64,000 nt of DNA from Tetradesmus obliquus (Eukaryota > Chlorophyta > Chlorophyceae > Sphaeropleales > Scenedesmaceae). Positions 44,901-56,800 of this stretch are shown here, piece by piece. The DNA lies in NCBI GenBank assembly GCA_030272155.1, contig CP126203.1:4532501-4596500 (forward strand). The letters are read 5' to 3'. The notes below the pieces were generated by a model. The model did not search any database. It had not been told where the DNA came from and saw only the letters and a program-made list of their open reading frames with translations. Every line of letters starts with the position of its first letter. The first letter of the stretch is position 1. The position numbers and the translations under genes were made by a program.

Positions 44901-47701
44901 AAACACACAAACACACGCGCACCTGTTAAATGTGAACTGCACGGGGCTGCGCACCACATCGCTCAGCTGATAGCCCGCAGCTGCCAGCGCGCTGTCACGC
45001 AGGTCTGCAGCATACGCGGGGCGCAGCGGCTTGCAGGCTTCTTCTGCAAGGCTGGGGCTGGACATGCCGATTGGGTACTGCAATTCATTTGTTTGAAGGC
45101 AAGTTTGCGGCACAGGACAGGGGGTGAATGAGGGCAGGAGTGAGTTGCAGAGATAGGGCGCAGCTTGCGGTTTGGCGGCAAAAGGTGGGTCTGCAGCCAT
45201 ATCATGTGGTGTCAAACCATGGCACATTTGTGGTGCAGCGAAATGGTTGAGCAGAGGTGGTTTGGTGAGCACACGCAATGACGCCAAAGGAGGCAGCCTT
45301 GCAGGACGGGGGTTGTAACATGCTGCAGTCTGCACAGCAGCGCTTGCAGGATCAGCTACAGCACACAAGCGTATGCAAAATGTAATCCCATTGTCAACAA
45401 TAGCGGGCTCACCTGCACACTGATGCTTGCCAGCAGCTCCTGTTGGATGAGGAAGGGGTTGCCTGTTGGGTAGAAGAGGTTGCCAAAGCTGCTGTTGGAG
45501 AACACAGATGCAGCAGCAGCACCTGCATGCAGCACATGAGCGGGTGAGCTGGTGGTTCTCGTGCAGTACTATGCATATGGCAGGCTGCACGGCAGCAGCA
45601 GCAGAGAAGAAGCCTGCTGGCAGCTGCTGCGAACGCACAACTATCTGCTGTGCTCTGCTCTCACGAACGCACAACTCTCACGAACGCACAACTCTCACGA
45701 ACGCACAACTCTCACGAACGCACAACTCTCACGAACGCACAACTCTCACGTTCTGCTCTCACGAACGCACAACTCTCACGAACGCACAACTACCTGCTGT
45801 GCTCTGCTCTGCTCTGCTCTCATCAGCAAGGCGCACACTGCTGTCAACACAGCATCCTTTGCGGCCCATGCTGCTGCTGCTGCGCACCTGCAGAAAGAGT
45901 CAGTGGCTTGCCCGGCCAGCTGCTGCAGCGCACCAGCACCTCCACCCTGCCGCCTGAGGGCAGCAGCAGCGCCTGCACCTTGCGCGGCAGCAGCGGAAGG
46001 TAGATGCCTGCAAGACAGCATGAGGCAGGCACTAACCAAATGATAGGTACCACCTTGAGTATACGTTCAGACGCATGGCAGTGTTGCTGCTCGACAAAAT
46101 GTAGAGAAGCAGGTGCTGCCGGCAAAAGTGGAAGCAGGTGGAGAAGCAGGTGCTGCATACTTTTTTTTGCATTTTGAAGATTGACACACGCAACTGCCGC
46201 CACTGATCACTGGTCGAACACATGCTGGTCTGAGCGTACCATAGCATGACTGAAAATGCTTTGCGATAACAGCATTCAATACCGACACACTCTGTGCATG
46301 CCACAGTGCTGTGGCTGGCCTGTCAATGCGCGCAGGTTTGAGCGCAATGCAGCATTGTGCATGATAGGTTGCTCACCGTCCTTTGCAATCAGCTGCATCT
46401 CGCAGTCTGGTGAAACCTGGTTGGTGGAAGGGTCCACGATGGCAATGGCTGCAAAGCCCTGCAGGATACACACAGATATACAGGAATACACAGCAGGCGG
46501 GTTAGACAACAACACACGTTCACACAGGTGCAGCGTTTTGTACAACTTGACTAGAGAAGCAACAGTGGTAGGGCAGGCCTACGCACTCCCAGCGCAGAAA
46601 CGCTGCTTCCCCGCAACCGACCTGCACACACAAGCATGTGTTCTCCTTGGCTCCCGACAACAGGAACCGCCGACCCAACACACACGAAAGCAAGGTGCTG
46701 CACCAGCAGACCTGCAGCCACATCCAGCACACACCACCAACACACGCATGCACACATGCAGGGGTTTCACGGCTGCAGAAGCATCAGTGTAACGCAGGCC
46801 TACCCACTCCCAGCGCAAACATGTAGCTCTCGCCGCGAAAGGCCTGCAGCTGCTGCACACAGAAGCATGCGTTCACGCACCTTGGCTCCGGAGAACAGGA
46901 AGCGCCAGCGCGTCCAGGTGTTGTGCTGCAGGCTGATGCGGGGCTGGTAGCCGCCGTTGATTAGGAAGCGGTTGGCGCCCAGGCCTTGTGTGAGGCCTCC
47001 CATGAAAGGGTGACCGTTCATGGCAGACCGCTTGTCGCAGCAGTAGGGGTTCTGCACGTGTGGCGTACACACAGACAAAGACGTGAAGCAAGCAGCAGGG
47101 TGAGCCGGTTAGGGGGAGCTATGCTTTGGTGATTGCAAGTGAACACCTGCAACCACAATGCACTGTGTGCAGCTGGGGGCGGAGTGGTGTGTGCAGTTGA
47201 TCAGGAAGCGGTTGGCGCCCAGGCCTTGTGTGAGGCCTCCCATGAAAGGGTGACCATTCATTGAGGAGCGCGTGTCGCAGCAGTAGGGGTTCTGTGTGTA
47301 GGGTGCAGTGCAGTGTGGAAGGGCGCACAGACAAAGACAGCAAGCAGCAGGGTGGGCAGAGTAAGGGGTAGCTTTGCTTTGATGGTTACTGGTGAAGGCC
47401 TGCTAGTGCAGTGTGTGCAACTGGGGGGCGGAATAGCGCTTCTAAGCGCATGTTGTTAACCCAAACGAATGATGTACAGCCGCAGTTGCTGCTGGCGGCT
47501 TGCAGAACAGTGCTGCTGGCTGTCAGCTCCATTATCACAACAGAAACATGCAACGACGCTGGACAGCAGAGTTCACATGGCATGTGTGCTAATGCATTAG
47601 TATTGCGCAGCAGTGCACAGCTCACAGATGCGTTCTTGCTGGCAATCTGCAGGTTGGCATTGTCTAGGTTGACCTTCTCATTGGCGGGGTTGGCGGGGTC
47701 T

Positions 47702-47740
<39 letters not shown>

Positions 47741-48315
47741 CACGTGAGCGCTCCAGCCAAGGACTTCAGCAGCAGGCGATTGCTGCAGCCTGCAGCAGTG
47801 GTGTTCCCAGCTGCAACCAGCAGTTTGGCTGTTGCATCCACAGGCGTCAGCCTGCGCTAATGCCGAAGGCTGGTGACGGCAGGCAGGCGCTGTCGCGACC
47901 AGCAGGTACAGCTCTTGTAACAATGTGGATTCAGCCAGCCAGCACCCGCCTCACCTGCCGCATATTGGAAGGAGAAGAGCTGCAGGTCAAGGATGGCGTC
48001 TGGCGCACCCTCCAGCACCTTGCGCACCTGCAGCACACACAAAACGCATGATGAGCATGAGACGTCTGGGCTTTCGGTCAGGGAACTATAATGTTTGCTT
48101 GAATTTACTTATGTTCTGTTGTTTCAACAGACAAACAGAGCAGCTGCTTGACAGCCACAGGGACCTTGCAGGACCTACAGGAGTAAGGCAGATGCTGTCG
48201 TTGCAGTAGGTGCAGCTGCCGCACTCACTGCTCAAACTGCTGCTGGTGTCCTGGTGCTATCGGCTATGCTCTCATGTATGTGCGTGCAGTTACAGCAGCA
48301 GCAGCAGTGCTCAGC

Positions 48316-48348
<33 letters not shown>

Positions 48349-51198
48349 GTGGCCTGCTCACCTGGGCGCAGCCTGGTGCTGCTGCCTGGGGCATCCAGGC
48401 CTCAAAATCGTCCTCAATCAGCACTGCACACAGAGCAAGAGAACAATCTCAACTCATCAGATTGGAAAGTGGACAGAGTCAGTCAGATTGAGGACAGGGG
48501 CTGTAAAGCATACGCAGGCGTAACGCCAAGCTCAAAAAGGGCAACAGATGCTGACCCACAGCAGTTGCAGCTGGCGCCTGCAGCACTGGCCATGTCATGC
48601 ACAGCACAACAGCATCCTTCCTGCTGCTTCCTCTTGCAATGCCGCTGCATACCGCTGTGTTACTTAGGCCGACAATCAACTGCATGCTGCAAGAAACCGC
48701 GCACGTAGCTTTGCTGGCAGCTGCTGCTGCTGCATTGCGCACCTGCAAAGTGCGCTGATGACACCTGCATGAAAGTAGAGCCTGCGGCACAGCAGACACA
48801 CAGCAGCAGAGGGCAGGCAGCAGACAGCGACGTCAGACGGTTGTGGCAGACACACAGCAAGCAGCAACAGGTCAATCAGTGCATCACATTGCGGCACATA
48901 GCGGCACATTCTGTGAACTGTTTCCCAGTGTTCACGGGAGCGGGTGCAGTTCCATACCGTGCTTGTGTGCGTGCGCCCAGGCCAGCCCCGGCAGGCGGCT
49001 GCTAGACATATCAAGTGTCCATTGCATGTACTCTCAGCACTGCAACAAGCCACCATGGTCCAACAAACATATGGGCAGCAAGCGTCAGCCGCTTACCGTG
49101 CTTGTGTGCGTGCGCCCAGGCCAGCCCAGGCAGCTACCTATAGGTGGCTGCTGGACATATCAAGTATCAAGTGCATGTACTCTCAGCACTGCAACAAGCC
49201 ACCATGGTCCTGTAGTTTAGGCAGCAGCCCCCAGCCGCGTACCGTGCTTGTGTGCGTGCGCCCAGGCCAGACCCGGCAGGTGGCTGCTGGGCAGCGTCCC
49301 CCTGAAGGTGAGCGTGTTGGGGCGCTGCGCTGCACTGCTGCGAGCCTTCAGCTTGACGAATATGTTGTCATCACCCTGCGGCAGCATCAGGGACAGTGCA
49401 TGTGCATGCAGCATACAAGCGGTGAATGTTGAGCGGCTGTGCGGGGCGTGTCAGACGATCTGCATCACCCTGTGCCAGCATGACCCCCTAAACTCGCTTT
49501 TTTGCCGGCGCTGAGCTTTATTTAGCCGCACGCGCCGGCGCGCCGGCAGTTATCACAGCACTGGATGTGGTGGTTGAAGAAAGAGATGGCTACATGTGGA
49601 TTCTGGCTGCATCATTCGGCAGAACATGCATGTAGGCACTGCTGCTGGCCTTCAGCTCGACAAAGATGTTGTCATCAGCCTGCGCCAGCATGAGTGAGAG
49701 GTGGTTGGTAGTTGAAGGAGAGGTGATTGCATTTGTGGGTCTTGGCAACGCCTTACGGCACTGCTGCGGGCCTTCAGCTTGACAAATATGTTGTCATCAC
49801 CCTGTGGCAGCATCAGGGGGCAGTGCATGTGCATGCAGCATACAAGCGGCGAATGTTCGGGGCGTGTCAGGCGATCTGCATCACCATGTGCCAGCATGAG
49901 ATGTGGTTGTTGAAGAAATAGGTGGCTACAGTAGGTTCTGGCTGCATCATTTGGCAGAACATGCATGCATGGCCGTCTGCCAAACTGTCACAGCTGCCTA
50001 CAGCTCACGTCCACAGCGTGCCTCTGCAGCCGCAACCCCGTCGATGCTGGCGCCGCCCCTACTGCTGCTGCTGCTGCTGCTGTTGCTGTGCATCACGGCT
50101 GTGTGGCCCCACCTTGTACTCAGTGGCAGTGGCATGGCTGGGCAATCCTGTTGCTGCCACTTCTGCTTCTGCTGCTGCTGCCGCTGCTGCTGCTCACCTA
50201 GTATTCAGTAGCAGCGGCCTGGCTGGGTACTCCTGTCACTATGTACATGCACAGCTTTATGACAACCCTGCTGCCCTACAGTCCCGTCGCCGCTGCTGCT
50301 GCTGCTGCTGCTGCTGCCGTGTGGCATGATTCACCTTATACTCAGTGGCGGTGGCCTGGCTAGGCACGCCTGTCGCTGCATGCAGGCCATGCAGGTGCAG
50401 GTTGGTGTCGCCAGGGCCAAACCAGTATTCGCCGTGCTCAGGAACATTGTCTTCGTTGGGGTCAACAAGCGCGTTTGTGATTGTCACATCGTAGGACTGG
50501 CCCCTGCAGGTGCAGCGCAGGAACATATGATGATTGAGCGGGTCTACAGGAGAAATTAAAAGTCACGTAATCAGGCCCATTTGCATTGTCACATCGTAAG
50601 ACTGGCCCTTGACAGCGCAGCAAAGCGCATAAGCCGGGAAGGTGGCGTCAGCGAGGCTGCTGTTGACAGGAGGGTGCAGAAGGCAGACTATATTGGTGAG
50701 CTGGACACATTCAAGCGGACCAACACCATCAGAGGGCGAGTCAGCTGCTTCAGGCAGTGTTGTATCAGTGTGCAGCTGCACTTGGCGGACGTGCCAGGTG
50801 GAGAGTTAGCGTCACTCTTCGCACCGCAGAACATCAAACTACAGTGGCTGTGGCTGCGGGCTGCCTCTCACCTGGTCAGGTGCAGCGTGGGCCCGAAGGC
50901 AGCCACCTGCTCTATCAACATTGTGTCAACTGATTGGACTAGCAGTCTGTCAGTGCAGCTGCATGAGGGCGAGCATTCAGGCTGCCCTAGCATTGTAGCA
51001 GCTGCAGCCTGTGCGTTTTCGACAAAGGTATTGCATGTGCATGCATGGAAGCAGGATAGTCAACTACGTTGCGGGCTGCCTCTCACCTGGCCAGGCGCAG
51101 CGTGGGCCCGAAGGCTGCCACCTGCTGCTTGCCGCCATCCTGGATGTAGCCTGGCTGCGTGAACTCCACCTGCAGGCCCTGGCCAGGCACAAACAGCT

Positions 51199-51260
<62 letters not shown>

Positions 51261-51949
51261 GACAGGCAGATAGACAAGCAGGCGTGTGTAAGAAGCTGCG
51301 GGCCATCCTGTGGGTGCAGGCAAACCTGCAGGATCTAAGAAAATGGTGGGCACATAATACATTGCTGCTGCTGGGAAGGCTGCCTAGCAGCCTAAACTGC
51401 TCCAAACCTCGCCCCAGCTCATCATGCCGACCGGCAGATCTTTGCGATTGTGAACAGCTTGCCAGATTGGCAAAAACATAAGGTATGCCGGCATGCCAGC
51501 AGCACATGCTGGAGCAGCACAGCGTCACACATTGTCTCACTCACTCGATAGGTGACTGGCGCAAGTGTGATGCGGCTTGAGGTCATGCTGCTTTTTGGCA
51601 TCATCACAGCAGCACCAGGTAGCCTCTGCAGGGGCCTGTTGACTGGCACTTCGTATACATAGCCAGCAGGGGGCTTGTTCTTGCCGGGTCCCTTCGAATG
51701 GTTTGTATCGACATCGTTTCCTGCAATACAGTTGGCGTATGGTGCAGGGCAGCGTACGACGGCAGCGGTGAGCTGTCAGCAGTGGAGCGTGAACTCGCAC
51801 AGATGAGGGTTGAGCATAGCAGCTTATGCGGTGCTTGAGTAGCCTGGATGTATGTATAATTTCGCACCTGCGGTTGCTGCGTTCGCACCGGTGTCCGCTG
51901 CTCCCGCGACAGCGAGCAGCAGCAATGTCACTAGCGCCAGCAAGCTCAT
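41757..51949 (-). CDS. Secreted multicopper oxidase, CotA/bilirubin-oxidase type
   Basis: Nineteen exons on the minus strand close in frame to 683 aa: 51949-51868, 51720-51545, 51196-51087, 50503-50335, 49375-49243, 48781-48743, 48423-48362, 48027-47955, 47699-47626, 47051-46881, 46843-46808, 46458-46377, 46007-45888, 45522-45413, 45077-44923, 43175-43055, 42822-42736, 42403-42288 and 41892-41757. The N-terminus MSLLALVTLLLLAVAGAA is a signal peptide. Copper ligands fall in four motifs in canonical order: LHLHG (H159, H161), HAHKHG (H219, H221), HPLHVH (H568, H571, H573) and HCHYLMHEDLGCM (H637, C638, H639, H643). It should oxidise a phenolic, pyrrole or metal substrate while reducing oxygen to water; the substrate is unknown. 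The position ten after Cys638 is Cys648, with Met649 next. Introns are swollen by copies of exon edges. Confidence 0.92.
41893..41933. repeat. CAG/CTG tract at the acceptor of oxidase exon 19
   Basis: On the minus strand a (CTG)12-13 run ends CCGCAG exactly at the start of exon 19, so the microsatellite forms the 3' splice-site pyrimidine tract. Confidence 0.85.
41990..42013 (-). repeat. Copy of the 5' edge of oxidase exon 19
   Basis: Repeats CTACCTGATGCA(C/T)GAGG with a CTGCAG acceptor, upstream of the real exon on the minus strand. Confidence 0.65.
43255..44500 (-). repeat. Higher-order array of eleven copies of the 5' edge of oxidase exon 16
   Basis: Besides the real exon at 43175, eleven copies of its first ~35-50 bases, with the TGCAG acceptor, occur with starts near 43257, 43371, 43502, 43624, 43738, 43860, 43988, 44102, 44224, 44350 and 44465. 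Spacers are of three types (about 114, 122 and 126 bp) in the order A-B-C, giving a super-repeat of ~364 bp. Copies encode ACEVNNQSF in one frame and are mostly intact. None has an obvious paired donor. The array fills intron 15. Confidence 0.92.
45661..45792. repeat. 17-bp minisatellite in an oxidase intron
   Basis: Seven near-perfect copies of TCACGAACGCACAACTC start at 45661, 45678, 45695, 45712, 45729, 45759 and 45776, interrupted once by TTCTGCTC. Related TGCTGTGCTCTGCTC sequence flanks both sides. Confidence 0.9.
46576..46672 (-). repeat. Copies of the 3' edges of oxidase exons 10 and 11
   Basis: 46647-46672 resembles the RFLFSGAK end of exon 10, and 46576-46604 resembles the end of exon 11 (FALG then GTGCGTAGG). 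They lie together in intron 11, in the same order as the real exons, suggesting one duplicated block. Confidence 0.6.
47197..47291 (-). repeat. Copy of the 5' edge of oxidase exon 10
   Basis: About 95 bases of exon 10 (NPYCCDTRSSMNGHPFMGG and onward) are repeated upstream with few changes and an intact GTTCTG-side acceptor. The reading frame is open but the donor is missing. Confidence 0.85.
47700..47742. repeat. CAG/CTG tract at the acceptor of oxidase exon 9
   Basis: A run of about 14 CTG units on the minus strand ends in CAG at 47700-47701, directly before exon 9. Confidence 0.85.
48952..49150 (-). repeat. Two copies of the 3' edge of oxidase exon 5
   Basis: About 48953-49005 and 49097-49150 repeat the LAWAHAHKHG end of exon 5 and the GTAAGC/GTATGG-like donor, plus ~80 bp of intron (shared CTCTCAGCACTGCAACAAGC). 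The unit is about 145 bp. Confidence 0.8.
49640..49815 (-). repeat. Two copies of the 5' edge of oxidase exon 5
   Basis: About 49640-49690 and 49770-49815 repeat the DDNIFVKLKA start of exon 5 and its acceptor, upstream of the real exon. Confidence 0.8.
50111..50227 (-). repeat. Two copies of the 3' edge of oxidase exon 4
   Basis: 50111-50141 and 50195-50227 repeat the PSQATATEYK end of exon 4. They have GTGGGG and GTGAGC donors; the second copy has TAG in place of AAG. Confidence 0.75.
50584..50610 (-). repeat. Copy of the 5' edge of oxidase exon 4
   Basis: Repeats GGCCAGTC(C/T)TACGATGTGACAAT, the GQSYDVT start of exon 4, about 80 bp upstream of the real exon. Confidence 0.7.
50872..50912 (-). 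repeat. Copy of the 3' edge of oxidase exon 3
   Basis: 41 bases match the VAAFGPTLRLA end of exon 3, followed by the same GTGAGAGGCAGCCCGCA donor context. Confidence 0.8.
51197..51259. repeat. CAG/CTG tract at the acceptor of oxidase exon 3
   Basis: About 20 CTG units on the minus strand end CAG exactly at the exon 3 boundary, the longest splice-site microsatellite in the window. Confidence 0.9.
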
Positions 51950-53676
51950 GATTACTGTAGTTCGCTGCGACTACCTGTGTTTTGCAGGTAGTGTGTGTGT
52001 CTCGGCGAGCAGGCACGGCCTACAGATGTCCAGGCCGGGCTGTGAATTCATTGATATGATTAGATAAGAGAGGTCATAACAGAGCCGCTTGTCTGAACTT
52101 TGTGATGCTGAATTTAAACTAAAGACGCTAGTAGTATGGTTTGACGGCGACTTGGAAGTATCGACAAGGTCGAGTCCGCAGTCTCGGATATCTCGGCCGG
52201 GTCAGCTTGCAAGCAGCTGCAGCTGCACAGTGATACCTGCACAGCAGGCTGCTTGTGCCTAACTTCTCATGTGGGGAGGAAGTTGACCTGTGTATGCCTT
52301 TCATGTATTCAAGCAAGGATGTTGCCCACCTCGTAAGGAAGTGTGCACACTGCTCACAGCCACTGGCACCTGCACGGCGCTGGACAAACTGTTCAGCAAG
52401 CAGGCAACACCTGACCTGAACTTGAAACTTTGCCAGGAGGCTGCTCTGTGCTAGCAGCAAGGCAGCCGAGGCTTTGCACCTGGTACCACTCGGTGTCTCT
52501 GGCTGAGGGCAGCAGTTGTTGCAGCTGCTGCGCAAGGGCTTCCAGGTTCACTGCAGCCCCACGCCAGCAGCGGTGGCAGCAGCAACAGCAGCAGTCCCAC
52601 AGCAAAAGCAGCAGCAGCAGCAGCAGCAGCAGCAATGGGGCCCATGCTGGTCTTTGAGCTTTATCTTGTTCAGCAGCCGCAGCCAGGCACAACAAGCTGG
52701 CAATGCACAGGCCTCCTGAGCGACCCAACTGCAGCATACCCTACATTAGCCGACTGTGCTGAGCAGCTGTGCCGCAGCACTGCTTGCCAGGCTGTGCATG
52801 GATTCAACAGCATCCTGCTGGTGTTGTTGCCTGCAGGCAGCTGCTGCTGCTTGCAGCAGCTGCTGCAAGCCAGGAGGTGCAGCTTCGCCTGCAGTGTGTC
52901 CTTATGGCGCCATGGCATCAGCTAGTTTGTCAACATGCGTTTGACAAAGAACTGCTGGGGTGACTGTGTCCGGGCTGTTGGGCTTGCGCCTCGTGGCACA
53001 CAGTGGCACTGCTCTCTCGACAGAAGAGTTTCGCAAGGTGGCTCATTGCGTGCACAGCATGCGGTGTTGACAGAGACAGCACTGCAGTGTGCTGCCGGGC
53101 GACAGGACCCATGCAATTACTGGGCATAGACTCCCTGCATGCTGCAGCCTGCAGCCGTCACGGCCATGAGTCACAGCCGCAGTAGAGTGCACAGCAGCTG
53201 CCAGTGCAAGTGCTGCTTCAGCATGCTACCTAGAGCAGCTGCACCATCTGATAACGCTACGCTACTCAATGTCATGCTGTTACTTTGAGTGCGAAGGCAT
53301 GCGCAGCAAGAGCATGTGAGCAGCTGTCGCGTCATCTGTGCCGGGTTGCAATTGCAACTGCCCGGTGACGAGTACTCTAGGTTAGTATCACACCCAGCTG
53401 TCAAGCACACCCCTCACTAGCACAGAAATAAATATGTGGGTATAACCTTTTTTAATTAATGCAACGAACGCACCTTTGCCATTTAGGCCTCGAGCACTCA
53501 TACAGTACGCACTGCGAAGCTCCATGTATTTTTATATAACTACGTCGATCAACTGGGTGAATCAATGTATTGAGTAAGTTACCAAAAACAATCGATTTGA
53601 GACTGTTGCAGCGTTGCTAGACACCAGTAATAATAGGGGTTATCAGTCGTAAAAAGTGACAGTGCTGCTGCTTCGC
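51950..53676. other. Shared upstream region of the oxidase and protease genes
   Basis: About 1.7 kb between two divergently transcribed genes for secreted proteins. It contains a CAG run at about 52605-52634 and otherwise no supported exon. Regulatory elements for both genes probably lie here but none can be named beyond the TATA-like site at 53677. Confidence 0.5.
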
Positions 53677-53684
53677 CATATAAG
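53677..53684 (+). promoter_or_regulatory. Putative TATA box of the metalloprotease gene
   Basis: CATATAAG lies 138 bp upstream of the ATG at 53822, in a GC-rich setting that makes it stand out. Confidence 0.4.
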
Positions 53685-53821
53685 CCGCCCGGATCAGAGG
53701 ATGGCGAGCCATCACAGGAGAAGTGCAAATCATTCCATAGTTTCAGCCGACGTATTAGCAAGTGCATGTCCTAATACTCCCCTTCATTGTTTGCCAGTGT
53801 GCTTAGCAAACCCTCAGCTGG

Positions 53822-56800
53822 ATGGACCGAAAACTAACTTTGATCCTGTTATGTTTGGTAGTCTGTTTTCAGTTAGTTAATAGCCGTCTGCAGCCGCGCG
53901 ACGGCAGCCCAGTCCGCAACACCGGCCCAAGCACACCACCCGGGCAGGGGCATTCAGCAAGAGGCGGCAACGCTGTCAGGTTCAATTTTAAATCAGAAGG
54001 TGGTGCCATGCGAGTGCTTGGCAGGCAGCAGCTGTCGCAAATCAGCTCCCGGGTCGGTTACCAGGGAGACCTGCGCACGCTTGCATCACACCTTGACGAT
54101 GACGATGATCTGGTGCGTGATAGATGAACGTATAGGTTATATATATGTTTTCTGGCAACAGTCGGTTGGATCAGCAGGATGAATGTGCCAGTAGTGCTGT
54201 ACATAATCAGGCAGCTGCTGTGTCTGGCATTTGCACATACTGCTCAACTGCCAGAGCAAGCCTTTGTGAACGTCAGAGCTCGCAGGCATGCCAATACGTT
54301 CAAACCAGGCATTACAATCACTGCATGTGCGTTGCACCATGACATCTGTGCAGTTCATAGCAGCTGTCACTGCACTCCGCCTACACCCACAGCCCACCAG
54401 CTGTACATTGCACACCAGCATCGAGTCTATATACGCACATGCCAACCCTAATGCTGCACCCTCCATACAACTGACTCACTCCCTGGCCATCCTGCAAAGC
54501 AGAACTTGAACATGCAGCAAAACCACACAGCAGCTCATCTCACCACCTGTCATACTTCCACCTGCTGCATACCCCTCCCCCTCCCAGGGCGTCGAAGCAG
54601 CATCCAACCGCCTCACTTTCCAATGCGCCGGCCTCATCGCCAATGCATCAGCCGCCGAAATTGCCGCAACGCAAGCCGTCATCGAACAAGCCACCGCAGC
54701 AGCGGTGGGCCGCCGCCAGCCGCCGCAAACCCCCGCTGCAGCCCCGCAAGCCTTTCCTCCCACACTTGTTGGAGGCACACCCGACCCCACTGGGCTGTCT
54801 GCTGCTGATGCTTTCAGCCTGCATTCAAGGCCAGGGGCAAGGCTCAAGCTGGTGTTAGATTTTAATGGCAACACTTTGGTTGGCGGTGTGTGGAATCAGG
54901 CCAAGGGTCTGCAGCAGATCGTGACGCCTGCATATGACAAAGGTGGGTGGGGTGCAGGGTGCTCAGCCGCAGCACTGCAGTGCAAGCGTCATGCACTTGC
55001 GCATCAACGATTGTTAATCGTCTGCATTTCAATGCAAGCAAGCCACTGCTGTTAGGCCACCAACACAGCGTGCCGGACATGTGCCTCACGTGTTGCTGCT
55101 GCTGCTGCCATGCTGTTCCGTGCTTTTTTGTGCAGACGGCAACCCAAGCTCATTCAATGCCGAAGAGATTGCAGACATAGTGGCCATATGGCACGCAGTG
55201 GCAGAAGGTGAGCAAGCAAAATCGCATTACTTTACAACATGGTTGTTGCTTTTCAGTGCGCTTGGGCTATACAGCCTGATGCATCTGCGCCTTGTGCTTC
55301 TGCCTGCTACGCACTATGGTGTGTCATCGCATTGAAAATGTAGGCATGATCCTTGCTGTTGCTTGGCAGAGAGGTACATACACCAGTCAAAGATGCTGCA
55401 TTGTCTTAGCCGCAACCCGCCATGCATTTGGAAGCGATTATCAAATCGCGTTGCTCACCACCCACCGCCTGACAGTGCATGTGCTGCGTGTGCTGCTGCT
55501 GCTGCTGCCGCTGCAGACTATGCTGCATTCGACGTTGACGTCACAACAGCAGACCCTGGAGATGCAGCACTCGCAGGCGTCGGCCAAAAGGTGCTCATCG
55601 GAGGCCACTCTGGCGACTGGTATGGCAATGCAGGCGGCGTCGCATACGTCTCGAGCTTCGGCACTCCCGGCATGCCTTGCTTCGTCTTCCCGCGCAACCT
55701 GGGGCCAAACTATGCCAAGTATGTGTGGGAGGCCGTGTCACACGAGCTGGGGCACACCCTGGGGCTGTTCCATGATGGTTTAACGCCAAACCCTGCGCCT
55801 GGAGCGCTGTACCCTGATGGGACTTATTACTACTCCGGCCATGGCAACTGGGCACCCATCATGGTGAGCGCCAGCAATGCATATCTCGGCAGTGCATAAT
55901 GCATTTGTTCAGGATTATGTCGCCTTTGTAGCATAGTCAGATGACATTTGTGCTTGCATGCACCCATCATGGTGCGCGCCAGCAATGCAGCTACGCATAC
56001 CTCTGCAGTGCATTTGGTGTGGGTGTAAATGTGAACATGCCGCCTGTGTAGCACAGTGACATGACATCTGTGCTCGCATGAGCGGCGGCCGCACGTATCT
56101 CTGCAGTGCATATGTTGGTCAGGCGCTGCCCCTGCAGCACCGTTGGAATGCATTTGTGCTTGCATGCCAGCTGCTGCTGCAGCAGCACCTCAGGCTTGTG
56201 CATGGCTGTGAAGATGAAGCTGTCCTCACCAACTATTGTGGCTGCTGGCCAACTGCTGCAGGGTGTTGGGTACTACAAGGACGTCACACAGTTTGATGCT
56301 GGCGAATACCCTTACTCCAACAACCCACAGGTGAACATCACAGAGCATCTGCTGCAGAGTACTTCCAACCTGGCAGCACTTGCAGGAACAGCAGATCCGG
56401 CAGCCTCTGCAGCGCAGGCATGTGTTAAACAGCGTGCACCTTGTTGACTATGCCAACAACCACATGCTGCCTGATGCTCTGTGACTGCGGCGTCGCCTGC
56501 ATGAGCATGCTGTACTGATTGGGCCATTCAGTGCCAGCTGTACACCTGCATGACAAACTGCCTGCTGCTGCTGCTGCTGCCGCTGCCATCTCTCTCTCCA
56601 TTCAACTATCCGCAAACAGGATGACATGGGCATCATCGGCAGGACCCTGCCGCGCCTGCCACAGCAGTATGGCCCCTCCATGGCTTCTGCCACCCCTCTG
56701 TCCAGCAGCGGCGCAGGCAGCACCACAGCTGTTATTAACGGCATCCTCTCTATGCCCAACCAGCCAGACTGGTTCTCCCTCTCCGCAGAAGCAGGCTCCG

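Noticed and set aside
44652-45674. 340-aa minus-strand frame across oxidase introns 14-15
   Set aside because: It is out of frame with the oxidase exons it overlaps (44923-45077 and 45413-45522) and has no domain.
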